This document shows, piece after piece, positions 32,613 to 40,886 of a stretch of DNA of 64,000 nt (positions within the stretch are counted from its first letter, which is position 1; every line of letters starts with the position of its first letter). Source of the DNA: Hamadaea tsunoensis DSM 44101 (GTDB lineage: Bacteria > Actinomycetota > Actinomycetes > Mycobacteriales > Micromonosporaceae); NCBI RefSeq assembly GCF_000428945.1, contig NZ_AUAX01000004.1:372001-436000 (forward strand), given 5' to 3'. The position numbers were made by a program, and so were the translations under genes. Under the pieces are notes generated by a model. It ran no database searches and was not told the origin of the DNA. It saw only the letters and a list, made by a program, of their open reading frames with translations.

Positions 32613-33536
32613 GTGGCTTACCCCGGATACCCCTCCAACAACGACCCACAGGAGCCCGCTTCTCCCTACGGTCCACCGCCGAGCTACCCGCCGGCGTACG
32701 GCGACGGCACCCAGCCCGCGGGCTACGGCACCCCGCCGCCCTACGGCACCGAGCAGCCGCCGCCGGCCCAGCCGCCGTACGGGCAGCCGGCCTACACCCC
32801 GCCGCCCACGTCGGCCCAGCCGGCATACGGTCAGCCCGCGTCGGGTCAGCCCGCCTACGGTCAGCCCGCGTCGGGTCAACCGGCTTACGGGCAGCCCGTC
32901 TACGGGCAGCCGCCGGTGTTCGGGCCCCCGGCGAAGCAGGGCACGAACGGCTTCGCGATCGCGTCGCTGATCTTCGGCATCCTCGGCGGCGTCCTGTTCG
33001 CCGTCATCTTCGGCATCGTCGCGCTCACCCAGATCCCCAAGCGCAACCAGGGCGGCAAGGGCCTGGCCATCACCGGCCTGGTCCTGTCCGTGGTGTGGCT
33101 GCTGGTCTGCGGCGGGGCCATCGCGATCGGCGCCCTGAGCGACAAGTCCACCGGCACCACCGGCAACGACGGCCTCACCACCTCGCAGACCAGCGACCTG
33201 AAGGTCGGCGACTGCGTCAACGGCATCAACGGCAAGGACGGCACCCAGTTCAGCCGCAACCCGCCGAAGGTCGCCTGCACCACGCCGCACGAGGGCGAGG
33301 TGTTCAAGGTGATCACCATGGCGGACGGCTCGTTCCCCGGCGACACCGAGGTGCAGAAGCAGAGCGAGGACGGCTGCGGCGGCGCGCTCGACAGCTACGC
33401 CCCCGCGGCCAAGACCGACAAGCTCGAGATCTACTTCCTGTACCCGACCCGGTCGAGCTGGCTGGGCGGTGACCGCGACATCACCTGCTTCGCGGTCAGC
33501 GAGGGCGACAAGATCGTCGGCCCGCTCAACGGCTGA
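32613..33536 (+). CDS. Pro-rich DUF4190 membrane protein with extracytoplasmic domain
   Basis: The 307-residue protein starts at GTG 32613. About 105 residues are Pro/Gly/Tyr/Gln-rich, with three near-identical 10-residue repeats ([10 protein letters not shown] type) encoded by 30-bp tandem units. Two membrane helices follow ([40 protein letters not shown]), the DUF4190 pair. The outer domain ([45 protein letters not shown]) is the Cys-rich septum-formation-like module. Such proteins are common in mycelial actinobacteria, without known function. Confidence 0.85.
   Translation: MAYPGYPSNNDPQEPASPYGPPPSYPPAYGDGTQPAGYGTPPPYGTEQPPPAQPPYGQPAYTPPPTSAQPAYGQPASGQPAYGQPASGQPAYGQPVYGQPPVFGPPAKQGTNGFAIASLIFGILGGVLFAVIFGIVALTQIPKRNQGGKGLAITGLVLSVVWLLVCGGAIAIGALSDKSTGTTGNDGLTTSQTSDLKVGDCVNGINGKDGTQFSRNPPKVACTTPHEGEVFKVITMADGSFPGDTEVQKQSEDGCGGALDSYAPAAKTDKLEIYFLYPTRSSWLGGDRDITCFAVSEGDKIVGPLNG
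32818..32907 (+). repeat. Three 30-bp tandem repeats in the Pro-rich region
   Basis: Units at 32818, 32848 and 32878 differ at a few positions. Each encodes ten residues rich in Gln, Pro, Tyr and Gly. Copy number is likely to vary among strains by slippage. Confidence 0.8.
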
Positions 33537-33550
33537 CCCCTTCCGCCGCG

Positions 33551-33583
33551 ACAGAGGACGCATCCACCGGGTGCGTCCTCTGT
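33551..33583 (+). terminator. Perfect 12-bp stem terminator
   Basis: ACAGAGGACGCA (33551-33562) pairs with TGCGTCCTCTGT (33572-33583) around a 9-base loop, 14 bases after the stop of the Pro-rich protein gene. It ends 13 bases before the next start and so separates the two transcripts. Confidence 0.8.
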
Positions 33584-33596
33584 CTACACTGCGGCT

Positions 33597-34004
33597 GTGG
33601 AGATCCGCCGAATCACCGACGCTTCGGCCGTCCGCGCCGCCGGGCACCTGTTCGACCAGGCCCCCGAACCGGCCGCGACCGCGCGCTTCCTCGCCGACGA
33701 CCGCCACCACCTGCTGATCGCGTACCTGGACGGGCAGCCGGCCGGCATGGTCACCGGCGTCGAGATGACCCATCCCGACAAGGGCACCGAGATGTTCCTG
33801 TACGAACTCGGCGTCGACAAGGCGTACCGGCGGCGGGGTGTGGGCCGGGCCCTGGTCGGCGCGCTCGCCGACCTCGCCCGCGAACGCGGCTGCTACGGCC
33901 AGTGGGTGATCACCGACGAGGACAACGACGCCGCCCGCGCCACCTACGGCGGCAGCGGCGGCCGGCCCGCCGAACACCAGGTCGTCTACGGCTGGGACTT
34001 CTGA
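33597..34004 (+). CDS. GNAT acetyltransferase of the AAC(3)-I-like type
   Basis: The 135-residue protein starts at GTG 33597. It has EMFLYELGVDKAYRRRGVGR, then ALVGALADLARERGCYGQWV, then TDEDNDAARATYGGSGG, the pattern of AAC(3)-I-type enzymes (ELAV...RRxGIG...TE). These acetylate aminoglycosides or related amines, but many chromosomal relatives have other roles. Its 3' end overlaps the convergent membrane-protein gene by 19 bases. Confidence 0.82.
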   Translation: MEIRRITDASAVRAAGHLFDQAPEPAATARFLADDRHHLLIAYLDGQPAGMVTGVEMTHPDKGTEMFLYELGVDKAYRRRGVGRALVGALADLARERGCYGQWVITDEDNDAARATYGGSGGRPAEHQVVYGWDF

Positions 34005-34408
34005 GGCATCCCCCGGGTCAGCGCGATCAGCGCGAGCGGGCCCAGCACGCCGACCACCAGGCTCACGATCTGCACGATCGCATCCACCCGGGGTACGCCC
34101 ATCAGATGGTTCGCGTGGAAGATCAGATGAAACACCCCGAACACCAGGTACGCCGCCGCGGTCGTGCGGATCAGCAGCCGGTCCATCGTGTACGCCGACA
34201 CCGCGAACAGCAGCGCCAGCGCGAGATTCAGGGCGCCGAAGTCCCGGATGAAATGCTCGTTGTACGCCGGCAGCCACGTCTCCCACGGGTGGCTCGGCAG
34301 CGGGAACGTGTCGTAGAACCGGCGCGGCCAGAACAGCGGCCATGTGCCGGTGGCGACCTGCTCCACCGCGCCGAACAGGAGCCCGAGGCGCAGCAGCACC
34401 ATTTTCAT
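33986..34408 (-). CDS. Four-helix membrane protein
   Basis: The 140-residue protein starts at ATG 34408. It has hydrophobic helices LLRLGLLFGAVEQVATGTWP, FGALNLALALLFAVSAYTMD, AAYLVFGVFHLIFHANHLMG and IVQIVSLVVGVLGPLALIAL. The His/Asn-rich third helix (FHLIFHANHL) is conserved in such small actinobacterial proteins. Function unknown. The gene starts 20 bases after the methyltransferase stop and is probably co-transcribed with it. Confidence 0.7.
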   Translation of the reverse strand: MKMVLLRLGLLFGAVEQVATGTWPLFWPRRFYDTFPLPSHPWETWLPAYNEHFIRDFGALNLALALLFAVSAYTMDRLLIRTTAAAYLVFGVFHLIFHANHLMGVPRVDAIVQIVSLVVGVLGPLALIALTRGMPQKSQP

Positions 34409-34428
34409 GCCGGGCACTCTACTGGGGC

Positions 34429-35244
34429 TCATTCCGGCTTCGCCCCGGCGGCGACGAGGGCGCTCGTGGGCATCGCCAGCAGCCCGTCGTCGTCGAGATG
34501 CCGGCCGACCAGTTCCTCATAGGCCTCGCGGACCCGCCGGAACCGGTCGGCCGGCAGCGCGAGCAGCAGCGTCCCGAACGCGCCGAGCCCGTTGGCCGGC
34601 CCGCTCCACCAGTCCTGCGGATCCGTCCGGTGCACCCAGGCGACCTCGGTGCAGGACACCCCGGCGAGCCCGCCGCGTTCCAGCAGCCCGGTGAGGCCGT
34701 CCGGAGTCCGGGCGAAGTTCTTGCCGGCCTCGACACCCGGCAGGTCGCCCGGCCGCTCGACACCGGCCGCCGTCAGCGCCTCGCCCCACAGCCGCTGCAA
34801 CGGCGGCTGCGGATGCGGCCACACGGAGACCGCGACCCGGCCGCCGGGGCGTACCACCCGGGTCAGGGCGGCGACCGCGGCCCGGGGATCACCGACGTGG
34901 TTGACGACGAAGTTCGCCACCGCCGCGTCGAACCGGCCGTCCTCGAACGGCAGGTCCGGCAGCACCGCGTGGCGCACGTCCGCCCCGGGCACGCGTACGC
35001 GGGTGGCGTCGAGCATGCTCGGCTCGGCGTCGACGGCGGTCACGATCGCGCCCCGCTCGACGGCCAGCGCGGCGACCGTGCCGACCCCGGTCCCGGCGTC
35101 GAGGACGCGTACCCCGTCGCCGACCGCGGCCGCGTCGAGCAGCGACCCGGCCGGATAGGCGCACAGGGTCGCGAACCCGCGCCGGTACGCCTCCGCCCGC
35201 CCCGCCCACTGCCGCCGCTCATGCTCGTCGAACGCCGTCGTCAC
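34429..35244 (-). CDS. Class I SAM-dependent methyltransferase
   Basis: The 271-residue protein starts at GTG 35244; the frame stays open to 35730 but that part overlaps the divergent Hsp70-like gene. SAM motifs: VRVLDAGTGVGTVAALAVER (motif I), VTAVDAEPSMLDAT (acidic ribose-binding), and VRPGGRVAVSVWPHP (post-III). It looks like a UbiE/MenG-type small-molecule methyltransferase. The substrate is unknown. Confidence 0.88.
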   Translation of the reverse strand: MTTAFDEHERRQWAGRAEAYRRGFATLCAYPAGSLLDAAAVGDGVRVLDAGTGVGTVAALAVERGAIVTAVDAEPSMLDATRVRVPGADVRHAVLPDLPFEDGRFDAAVANFVVNHVGDPRAAVAALTRVVRPGGRVAVSVWPHPQPPLQRLWGEALTAAGVERPGDLPGVEAGKNFARTPDGLTGLLERGGLAGVSCTEVAWVHRTDPQDWWSGPANGLGAFGTLLLALPADRFRRVREAYEELVGRHLDDDGLLAMPTSALVAAGAKPE

Positions 35245-35325
35245 GTGATCGCCCCCCGGTGTGCTCGCCCTCGCTGGATCTTGACTGACCGTACCGGGTG
35301 GCCGGCGGTCGATATCCTGCCCGGC

Positions 35326-35691
35326 ATGGAGACCTCCGGCCGACCGGTCGCCCTGCGCGCCGCCGCCCTCGCCCGCGCCGTCGGCATCGAGACCGCCGGC
35401 GGCCGGTTCACGCCGCTGATCAGCGCCGGGACGCGCGTACCGTGCCGGACCGCGGCCACGTTCACGACCGCCGAGGACCACCAGCGGTTCATCAAGATCT
35501 CCGCGTACGCGGCGGACGGCGACTTCACCGCCGGCGGCGACGAACTCGGCCGGTTCGAGGTCGTGCTGGCCGACGCCGGGCCGGCCCGCGTACCGCAGAT
35601 CCGGGTGTCGTTCGGAGTGGGCGAGGACGGCGCGTTCGCGATCGGCGCCTACGACGAGCACGGCCGCGCGCTGGACGTACGCCGACTTTGA
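35326..35691 (+). CDS. Stand-alone Hsp70 (DnaK) substrate-binding beta domain
   Basis: The 121-residue protein starts at ATG 35326. Its whole length after residue 15 follows the DnaK substrate-binding beta-sandwich: VGIETAGGRFTPLISAGTRV, then ATFTTAEDHQRFIKISAYAA, then DELGRFEVVLADAGPARVPQ, then IRVSFGVGEDGAFAIGAYDE. DnaK has the same order (LGIET, AEDNQ, LGxF, PQIEVTFDIDADGI). The ATPase domain and helical lid are absent, and no broken dnaK is nearby. It could hold unfolded peptides without ATP or act on DnaK. This role is inference. Confidence 0.8.
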   Translation: METSGRPVALRAAALARAVGIETAGGRFTPLISAGTRVPCRTAATFTTAEDHQRFIKISAYAADGDFTAGGDELGRFEVVLADAGPARVPQIRVSFGVGEDGAFAIGAYDEHGRALDVRRL

Positions 35692-35735
35692 TCTTTTCGG
35701 GGGCTGGCCGGGGGCGGCCGGCGGTGCCAAGATCC

Positions 35736-36260
35736 GTGGCTGTGCTCTTCGACCTCTCGCCGGACGGCCGCGACGTGGCCGACCCGGTCGGCCGCTACCG
35801 GCCCACCCCGATGTACTGGCTGATCACCATCCTGCCGCTCGCCGCGATCCCGGCCGTCCTCCTGATCTTCCTGGTACGCGACGCCGACTGGATGCCGCCC
35901 GTGCAGCTCGGCTTTCTCTGCCTGGGTCTCGTCGGTTCCCTCAGCGGGTCGGCGTTGCACGTGCTGCACACCGCGCGCGAGATCACCGTGACCGAGCGGA
36001 CCCTGCATTGGCGTACGCTGTCCGGCCGCGGGGCGGTGCCGCTGGACGCGCTGGTGGACGCCCGGTCGAGTTACCTGCTGAAGGTGATGAGGCTGCGTAT
36101 CCGCGACGAGCGGACCCTGTGGCTCATTCCCTCGCTGGCGACTCGTCAGGTGCTGGAGCACCTGCGGTTCCTGCGCAAGGACCAGGGCGGCCTGGCCGTC
36201 GACTACCGGCTGTCGCAGACGAACTTCCTGCCGGCGCACACCTACCAGCGTTTGCGCTAG
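35736..36260 (+). CDS. Two-helix membrane protein with PH-like domain
   Basis: The 174-residue protein starts at GTG 35736 (or GTG 35742). Two helices (YWLITILPLAAIPAVLLIFL, LGFLCLGLVGSLSGSALHVL) are followed by a beta-rich part: REITVTERTLHWRTLSGRGA, then VPLDALVDARSSYLLKVMRL, resembling the bacterial PH-like domains of small membrane proteins. Function unknown. Its TAG shares bases with that of the convergent HIT gene. Confidence 0.65.
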   Translation: MAVLFDLSPDGRDVADPVGRYRPTPMYWLITILPLAAIPAVLLIFLVRDADWMPPVQLGFLCLGLVGSLSGSALHVLHTAREITVTERTLHWRTLSGRGAVPLDALVDARSSYLLKVMRLRIRDERTLWLIPSLATRQVLEHLRFLRKDQGGLAVDYRLSQTNFLPAHTYQRLR

Positions 36261-36670
36261 CCGAGGGCTTCGCGGATCGCGGCGGCCGCCTTCTCCGCGT
36301 CGTCGGGGGTCGCGTACTTGGTGCGGGGCCAGAAGAAGCCCTTGAGCCCGTCCCCTTTGGTCCGGGGGACGACGTGGGTGTGCAGATGCGGCACGCTCTG
36401 GCTGACGACGTTGTTGATCGCGACGAACGTGCCCTGCGCGTCCATCCCGGTACGCACGGCCGCCGACAACCGCTGCACGACCCCGAAGTACGCGCCGATC
36501 TGCTCGGCGGGCAGGTCCGGCAGGGTGACGACGTGCCGCCGCGGCGCGACCAGCACGTGCCCGGGAAACAGCGGCCGGATGTCGAGGAACGCGACGAGCA
36601 GGTCGTCGGCGTAGACGGTGACGGCGGGCTCGTCGCCGGCCGTGATCGCGCAGAACAGACAGGTAGCCAT
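36257..36670 (-). CDS. HIT family hydrolase
   Basis: The 137-residue protein starts at ATG 36670. The CxxC of the N-terminus (CLFCAI) and GHVLVAPRRHVVTLPDL fit the family, and the active site is VPHLHTHVVPR (HxHxHxx). Members hydrolyse dinucleoside polyphosphates or nucleoside phosphoramidates. The C-terminal region (GLKGFFWPRTKYATPDDAEK) is shared with many actinobacterial HIT proteins. It is divergent from the YbaK-like gene. Confidence 0.92.
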   Translation of the reverse strand: MATCLFCAITAGDEPAVTVYADDLLVAFLDIRPLFPGHVLVAPRRHVVTLPDLPAEQIGAYFGVVQRLSAAVRTGMDAQGTFVAINNVVSQSVPHLHTHVVPRTKGDGLKGFFWPRTKYATPDDAEKAAAAIREALG

Positions 36671-36730
36671 CTCGGTTTCGCAGCATAGCCGCCGGTGGGC
36701 GCCGATCGCGGGATGCCTACGATCACCGGT

Positions 36731-37276
36731 ATGACTGCTGCCCCGATCGGCCGTTTCGAGCAGGCGTGGCCCGCCCTGGACCGCGAGGATCTCGTGGCCC
36801 CGCCGGTGGTCGCGGCGCTGCGCGGGTTCGCCGGCGCCGACCAGGTGCTGGTCGTCGACACCGACCCGGACAACGCCGACACCGCCGTCTTCGGCGAGGT
36901 CTACGGTGTGCCGCCGGAACTGTCGGCGAACTGCGTGGTGGTCGCGGGCCGCCGCGGCGAGACCACGACCATGGCCGCCTGCGTGATCCTGGCCAGTACG
37001 CGCGCCGACGTCAACGGCGTGGTCCGCAAGCGGCTCAACGCGCGTAAGGCGTCGTTCGCGCCGATGGACGCGGCCGTGTCGGAGACGGGCATGGAGTACG
37101 GCGGGATCACGCCGATCGGGCTGCCGGCCGGGTGGCCGTTGTGGATCGACGCGGCGGTGGCCGACAGCGCGTGGGTGGTCATCGGCAGCGGCCGGCGCCG
37201 CGGCAAGATCTTGATCGCCGGCAAGGTCCTGGCCCAGATCGCCGGCGCCGAAGTGGTTCCCGACCTCGCGAACTGA
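36731..37276 (+). CDS. YbaK/EbsC-type aminoacyl-tRNA deacylase
   Basis: The 181-residue protein starts at ATG 36731. It has the editing-domain pattern: VYGVPPELSANCVVVAGRRG, then ACVILASTRADVNGVVRKRL, then TGMEYGGITPIGLPAGWPLW and the end GRRRGKILIAGKVLAQIAGA. The Lys in the second strand that usually helps catalysis (K in VxRKRL) is present. Such proteins hydrolyse mischarged aminoacyl-tRNAs. It is followed by the third intergenic palindrome element. Confidence 0.88.
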   Translation: MTAAPIGRFEQAWPALDREDLVAPPVVAALRGFAGADQVLVVDTDPDNADTAVFGEVYGVPPELSANCVVVAGRRGETTTMAACVILASTRADVNGVVRKRLNARKASFAPMDAAVSETGMEYGGITPIGLPAGWPLWIDAAVADSAWVVIGSGRRRGKILIAGKVLAQIAGAEVVPDLAN

Positions 37277-37292
37277 CCGGCCCACCCGCTCC

Positions 37293-37370
37293 CAAGATCC
37301 CGTTTGGATCAGGTTTTCGCACGTGATCTTGGGCCAAGATTCGGGTGTTTTCCCTGATCCAAACCGGATC
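37293..37370. repeat. Double-palindrome intergenic element, copy 3
   Basis: The left arm CAAGATCCCGTTTGGATCAG is identical to copy 1 and the inner palindrome is ATCTTGGGCCAAGAT. The right arm ends degenerate (AAACCGGATCAGGG instead of AAACGGGATCTTG). It sits between the convergent YbaK-like and methyltransferase genes. Confidence 0.85.
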
Positions 37371-37400
37371 AGGGAGCTGCGCGGAGCGGGGCGCAGCGGG

Positions 37401-38126
37401 TCAGGTGGGGCGCAGGCGGAAGACGCGGGTCTGGTAGGGCAGGGCGATCGTCTCCCGGCCGGCCACGTCGGGGTGCGTGGCGAGCAGTTCGCGTACCTGG
37501 TGTTCGAGGGTGGCGCGGGTCTGCGGGTCGGCGGTCAGGTAGTACGACCGGGACCGGATCAGGTCGACGATCCCGTCGGCTGTCATCGGCACCTGGTGCT
37601 GGAAGACCGCGCCTTCGGGCGTACCGAACCAGGGGGCCGTCTCGCCCCAGGTCCAGCCGCCGGCCGCGCCGTGTCCTTCGGAGCCGACGATCGCGCTGAG
37701 CCGGGCGACCCAGGGGACGTGTTCGTCGCGTACGTTCCAGACGGGAGCCAGGACGCCGCCGGGCCGCAGTACCCGGCGGATCTCCGGCAGGGCCCGCTCC
37801 GGCGTGAACCAGTGGTACGCCTGCCCGACCATCACCGCGTCGACGCTGCCGTCCGGGAGCGGGATCCGTTCGGCGCTGCCCAGCAGTGGTTTGGTGCCCG
37901 CGTGGGTGGCGAGGACGGCCAGCATCCGCTCGTCGGGGTCGACCGAGACGACGTCGTGCCCGGTGTTCTGCAGGACCCGGGTCAGCAGTCCGGTCCCGGC
38001 GCCGAGGTCGAGGACGCGTACGCGCTTCGGCCCGATCGCCCAGTCGATCGCCGGCCGCGGGTAGGTCGGGCGGATCGTGTCGTACAGGTGGGCGGCCGGG
38101 CCGAAGGACAGCGCATGCTCGGTCAT
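37401..38126 (-). CDS. Class I SAM-dependent methyltransferase
   Basis: The 241-residue protein starts at ATG 38126. It has VRVLDLGAGTGLLTRVLQNT (motif I), DVVSVDPDERMLAVL, and VLRPGGVLAPVWNVRDE. The conserved QAYHWF places it with SmtA-like or trans-aconitate-like methyltransferases. The start lies four bases after the EamA stop, so it is the second gene of an operon with the exporter and may modify the exported compound. Confidence 0.88.
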   Translation of the reverse strand: MTEHALSFGPAAHLYDTIRPTYPRPAIDWAIGPKRVRVLDLGAGTGLLTRVLQNTGHDVVSVDPDERMLAVLATHAGTKPLLGSAERIPLPDGSVDAVMVGQAYHWFTPERALPEIRRVLRPGGVLAPVWNVRDEHVPWVARLSAIVGSEGHGAAGGWTWGETAPWFGTPEGAVFQHQVPMTADGIVDLIRSRSYYLTADPQTRATLEHQVRELLATHPDVAGRETIALPYQTRVFRLRPT

Positions 38127-38130
38127 GATC

Positions 38131-39072
38131 TCAGCGTACCGGGGCGGTCTCCGTGATCCGCGGGGTGGAAACGACCGGGGCGGCGGTCTGGGCGGCGCGG
38201 CGGTTGACGAGGTTGGCGCCGAGCAGCGCGCCGACCGTGATCGCGGCGCCGAGCAGTTCGACCGGTTCGACCTTCGCCCCGCCGACGGCGGCGATGATCA
38301 GGGCGATGATCGGGGGCAGGTTCATGAACAGCACGGCCGTGGAGGCGCCGAGCGCGCGGACCGCGACCGTCCACAGCAGAACCGCGGCGACCGAGCCGAT
38401 GAGCGAGATGTAGAGCAGGTGCGGGGTGACCGCGCCCAGGTCCGACAGCGACGGCAGGTGCGCGGCGCCGACGAGGTCGGCGACGGCGGTGGCGGCCACG
38501 GTGACGATCGCGCCGCCGATCATCGTCAGGGTGGTGAACCGCAGCGGGCTCCAGCCGGGGAACTTGCCGGCCCCGTAGGTGTACAGGGCCCAGCCGAGCA
38601 CGGAGACGAATGACATCAGGTCGCCGAGACCGCCGTGCCCGAGGTTGTCGAGGTGCCCGCGGGTGATGACCAGGAACAGCCCGAACAGGGCGACCACGGC
38701 CAGGCCCAGGATCGCCGGCCGGGGCCGGACGCCGTCGAGCCCCCAGCGCAGCAGCTGGGTCAGCAGCGGGGCGAGCGCGACGAACAGGGCGGCGTTCTGC
38801 GGGGAGGTGTAGCCGAGGGCGACGTTGAGCAGGATGCTGAACGCCGCGAAGCCGGCCGCCCCGTAGAACAGGACCGCGCCGAGCCGGCCGTCGAACCGCA
38901 GTGCCGTGCGGCCTTCGCGCCACAGCAGCAGGCCGGCGAGGACCAGTGCCCCGAGGATGAACCGCAGGCTGGAGAAATGGTACGCGTCCACGTGGTGCAT
39001 GGCGGACGCGAGCACGCTGAACTGGAAGCCCCAGATGACCACCGCACCGAGCGCGGCGAGACGACCCTTCAT
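38131..39072 (-). CDS. EamA/DMT-family transporter
   Basis: The 313-residue protein starts at ATG 39072. It has ten predicted membrane helices as two five-helix EamA halves (ALGAVVIWGFQFSVLASAMH; LMSFVSVLGWALYTYGAGKF). The pattern is that of RhaT/YdcZ-like drug/metabolite exporters. The promoter region contains repeated GAAC/GTTC half-sites shared with the divergent ArsR gene, so its expression is probably controlled by that regulator. Substrate unknown. Confidence 0.88.
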   Translation of the reverse strand: MKGRLAALGAVVIWGFQFSVLASAMHHVDAYHFSSLRFILGALVLAGLLLWREGRTALRFDGRLGAVLFYGAAGFAAFSILLNVALGYTSPQNAALFVALAPLLTQLLRWGLDGVRPRPAILGLAVVALFGLFLVITRGHLDNLGHGGLGDLMSFVSVLGWALYTYGAGKFPGWSPLRFTTLTMIGGAIVTVAATAVADLVGAAHLPSLSDLGAVTPHLLYISLIGSVAAVLLWTVAVRALGASTAVLFMNLPPIIALIIAAVGGAKVEPVELLGAAITVGALLGANLVNRRAAQTAAPVVSTPRITETAPVR

Positions 39073-39098
39073 GGCCGTTCCCTCTTCCCACGAGCTAT

Positions 39099-39162
39099 AG
39101 TTCCGTAGAACTCGAACAATGGAGAATCTAGGCCGATGTTCGAGAAAAGTCGAACTAGTTCG
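39099..39162. promoter_or_regulatory. Operator array between EamA and ArsR genes
   Basis: Three palindromes of GAAC/GTTC words: AGTTCCGTAGAACT (39099-39112), GTTCGAGAAAAGTCGAAC (39138-39155) and CGAACTAGTTCG (39151-39162). The last two share the word CGAAC, so they could compete for a dimer. ArsR proteins typically bind such sites between divergent genes. Confidence 0.7.
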
Positions 39163-39185
39163 CGCGTACTGTGAAGGAGCCCACA

Positions 39186-39494
39186 GTGACCGACGAGGAG
39201 CCGCAGCTCACCGACGTGCCGGTGACCGCCGTCCTGTTCGCGTTGAGCGACCCCACCCGCCTGGACATGGTCATCGAACTGCGCGGCCTGGGCGAGACGC
39301 CGTGCGGGACGCTGCGCACGGACCTGCCGAAGGCGACGCGCTCGCACCACCTGAAGGTGCTGCGCGAGGCGGGCCTGACCCGGCAGCGGCGCGAGGGCAC
39401 CGCGAAGTACCTGCGGCTGCGCGAGGACGAACTCGCGCAACGCTTCCCCGGCCTGCTCGACACCGTCCTGGCCGACGCCGCCGCCCATCGCTGA
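39186..39494 (+). CDS. ArsR/SmtB family regulator
   Basis: The 102-residue protein starts at GTG 39186, six bases after AAGGAG; GTG 39171 would overlap that site. DNA-binding region: FALSDPTRLDMVIELRGLGE, then CGTLRTDLPKATRSHHLKVL (recognition helix SHHLKVL), then the wing REGTAKYLRLREDEL. No Cys pair marks a metal site except Cys in TPCGTL, so the inducer may be non-metal. It is divergent from the EamA exporter. Confidence 0.9.
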   Translation: MTDEEPQLTDVPVTAVLFALSDPTRLDMVIELRGLGETPCGTLRTDLPKATRSHHLKVLREAGLTRQRREGTAKYLRLREDELAQRFPGLLDTVLADAAAHR

Positions 39495-39537
39495 CCCCCT
39501 GACCCGGCGGGCGCCGGCGACCGTACACAATGGCCGG

Positions 39538-40821
39538 ATGGCCACCACAGCCGTCGTCGTCGGCGCCAGCATCACCGGACTCGCCGCCGCCCGCGCCCTC
39601 GCCGACTCCTTCGACCAGGTCCTCGTCGCCGACCGGGACGTTCTGCCCGGCGACGCCGAACCACGCCGCGGCGTACCGCAGGGCCACCACGGGCACGTGC
39701 TCCTCGGCGCCGGCCAGCGCGCCCTCGCGGAGCTGTTCCCCGGCCTGCTCGACGAACTCGTCGCCGCCGGCGCGGTCCCGTTCGACCCCAGCCTCGACAT
39801 GATCGTGCACCGGCGCGTCGAATGGACCCGGCCGCCCAGCGGCCTGCGGCTGGTCTCCTTCAGCCGGCCGCTGCTCGAACACACGCTGCGGACCCGCGTC
39901 GCCGCGCTGCCCAACGTCACGATCAGGTCTGCGACGGCCGTCTCCGCGCTGACCGGGGACGCCTCCCGCGTCACCGGCGTCATGATCGACGGTATGCCGC
40001 ACCCCGCCGACCTGGTCGTCGACTGCACCGGCCGCGGCAGCCGGTCCGACGGGTGGCTGCGCGACCTCGGCTGCCCCACCCCGGCGGTCACCGAGGTCAC
40101 CGTCGACGTCGGGTACGCCTCCCGGCTGCTGCGGCGTACCGAGTCCGACCTGCCCGGCGCGAAGGCGGTGTTCGTGCTGCCCGCGGCCCCGCAGGAGACC
40201 CGGCTCGGGGTCGTCCTGCCGATCGAGGGCGGCCGGTGGATCGCCTCCCTGGGCGGCTGGTTCGGCGACTTCCCCACCGACGCCGACGGGTTCACCGAAC
40301 ACGCCGGCCTGCTGCCGAACCCGCACGTCGCCGGGCTGCTGTCGCGCGCCGAACCGATCACCGACGTGCACGTGCACCGGCTGCCGTCCAACCGCCGCCG
40401 GCACTTCGAGAAGCTGGACCGCGTACCGGCCGGGTTCGTGGCCCTCGGCGACGCCGTGTGCAGCTTCAATCCTGTCTACGGGCAGGGCATGACGATCGGC
40501 GTCCTGGAGGCCGCCGAACTCGGCCGGCGGACGCGTACCGGGACCGATCTCGACGTGCCCGCCTTCTACGGATGGCTCGCCGACCTGCTGAAGGTCCCGT
40601 GGCGGTTCGCGGCCGGCGCCGACTTCGCGTGGCCGCAGACGAAAGGCGCCCGCCCCGACGGCAACGCCCTCATCCGCCGCTACACCCGCCGCGTCCAGCG
40701 GACCGTCGCCTACGACCCGGTCGTGCGGCAGGTGTTCACCGCCGTCCAGCACATGCTGCTGCCGCCGACCGCCCTGTTCGCGCCCCGGATCGTCCTGCGC
40801 GTGCTGCGCGTACGCCGCTGA
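39538..40821 (+). CDS. FAD-dependent monooxygenase/reductase (aromatic-ring hydroxylase fold)
   Basis: The 427-residue protein starts at ATG 39538. The FAD motif VVVGASITGLAAARAL lies at residues 5-20, CTGRGSRSDGWLRDLG near the middle, and the second FAD motif GFVALGDAVCSFNPVYGQGM near residue 310. It belongs with geranylgeranyl-reductase-like and PHBH-fold enzymes; a halogenase is unlikely as no WxWxIP motif occurs. The substrate is unknown. It follows the ArsR gene by 43 bases and could be in its transcript. Confidence 0.82.
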   Translation: MATTAVVVGASITGLAAARALADSFDQVLVADRDVLPGDAEPRRGVPQGHHGHVLLGAGQRALAELFPGLLDELVAAGAVPFDPSLDMIVHRRVEWTRPPSGLRLVSFSRPLLEHTLRTRVAALPNVTIRSATAVSALTGDASRVTGVMIDGMPHPADLVVDCTGRGSRSDGWLRDLGCPTPAVTEVTVDVGYASRLLRRTESDLPGAKAVFVLPAAPQETRLGVVLPIEGGRWIASLGGWFGDFPTDADGFTEHAGLLPNPHVAGLLSRAEPITDVHVHRLPSNRRRHFEKLDRVPAGFVALGDAVCSFNPVYGQGMTIGVLEAAELGRRTRTGTDLDVPAFYGWLADLLKVPWRFAAGADFAWPQTKGARPDGNALIRRYTRRVQRTVAYDPVVRQVFTAVQHMLLPPTALFAPRIVLRVLRVRR

Positions 40822-40886
40822 CCGGTCGGTCACATCCTGCCGCTTTCGCCCTGCCCCGCGGCGCCCGCCGGGGCAGGATGGAGGCC

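Noticed and set aside
32818-32907. Possible CRISPR-like array
   Set aside because: The three 30-bp units are contiguous, without spacers, and encode an in-frame Pro/Gln/Tyr repeat.
39538-40821. Flavin-dependent halogenase and natural-product cluster
   Set aside because: No WxWxIP motif, carrier protein, synthase or adenylation gene is present; the scattered methyltransferases and oxidases do not form a cluster.
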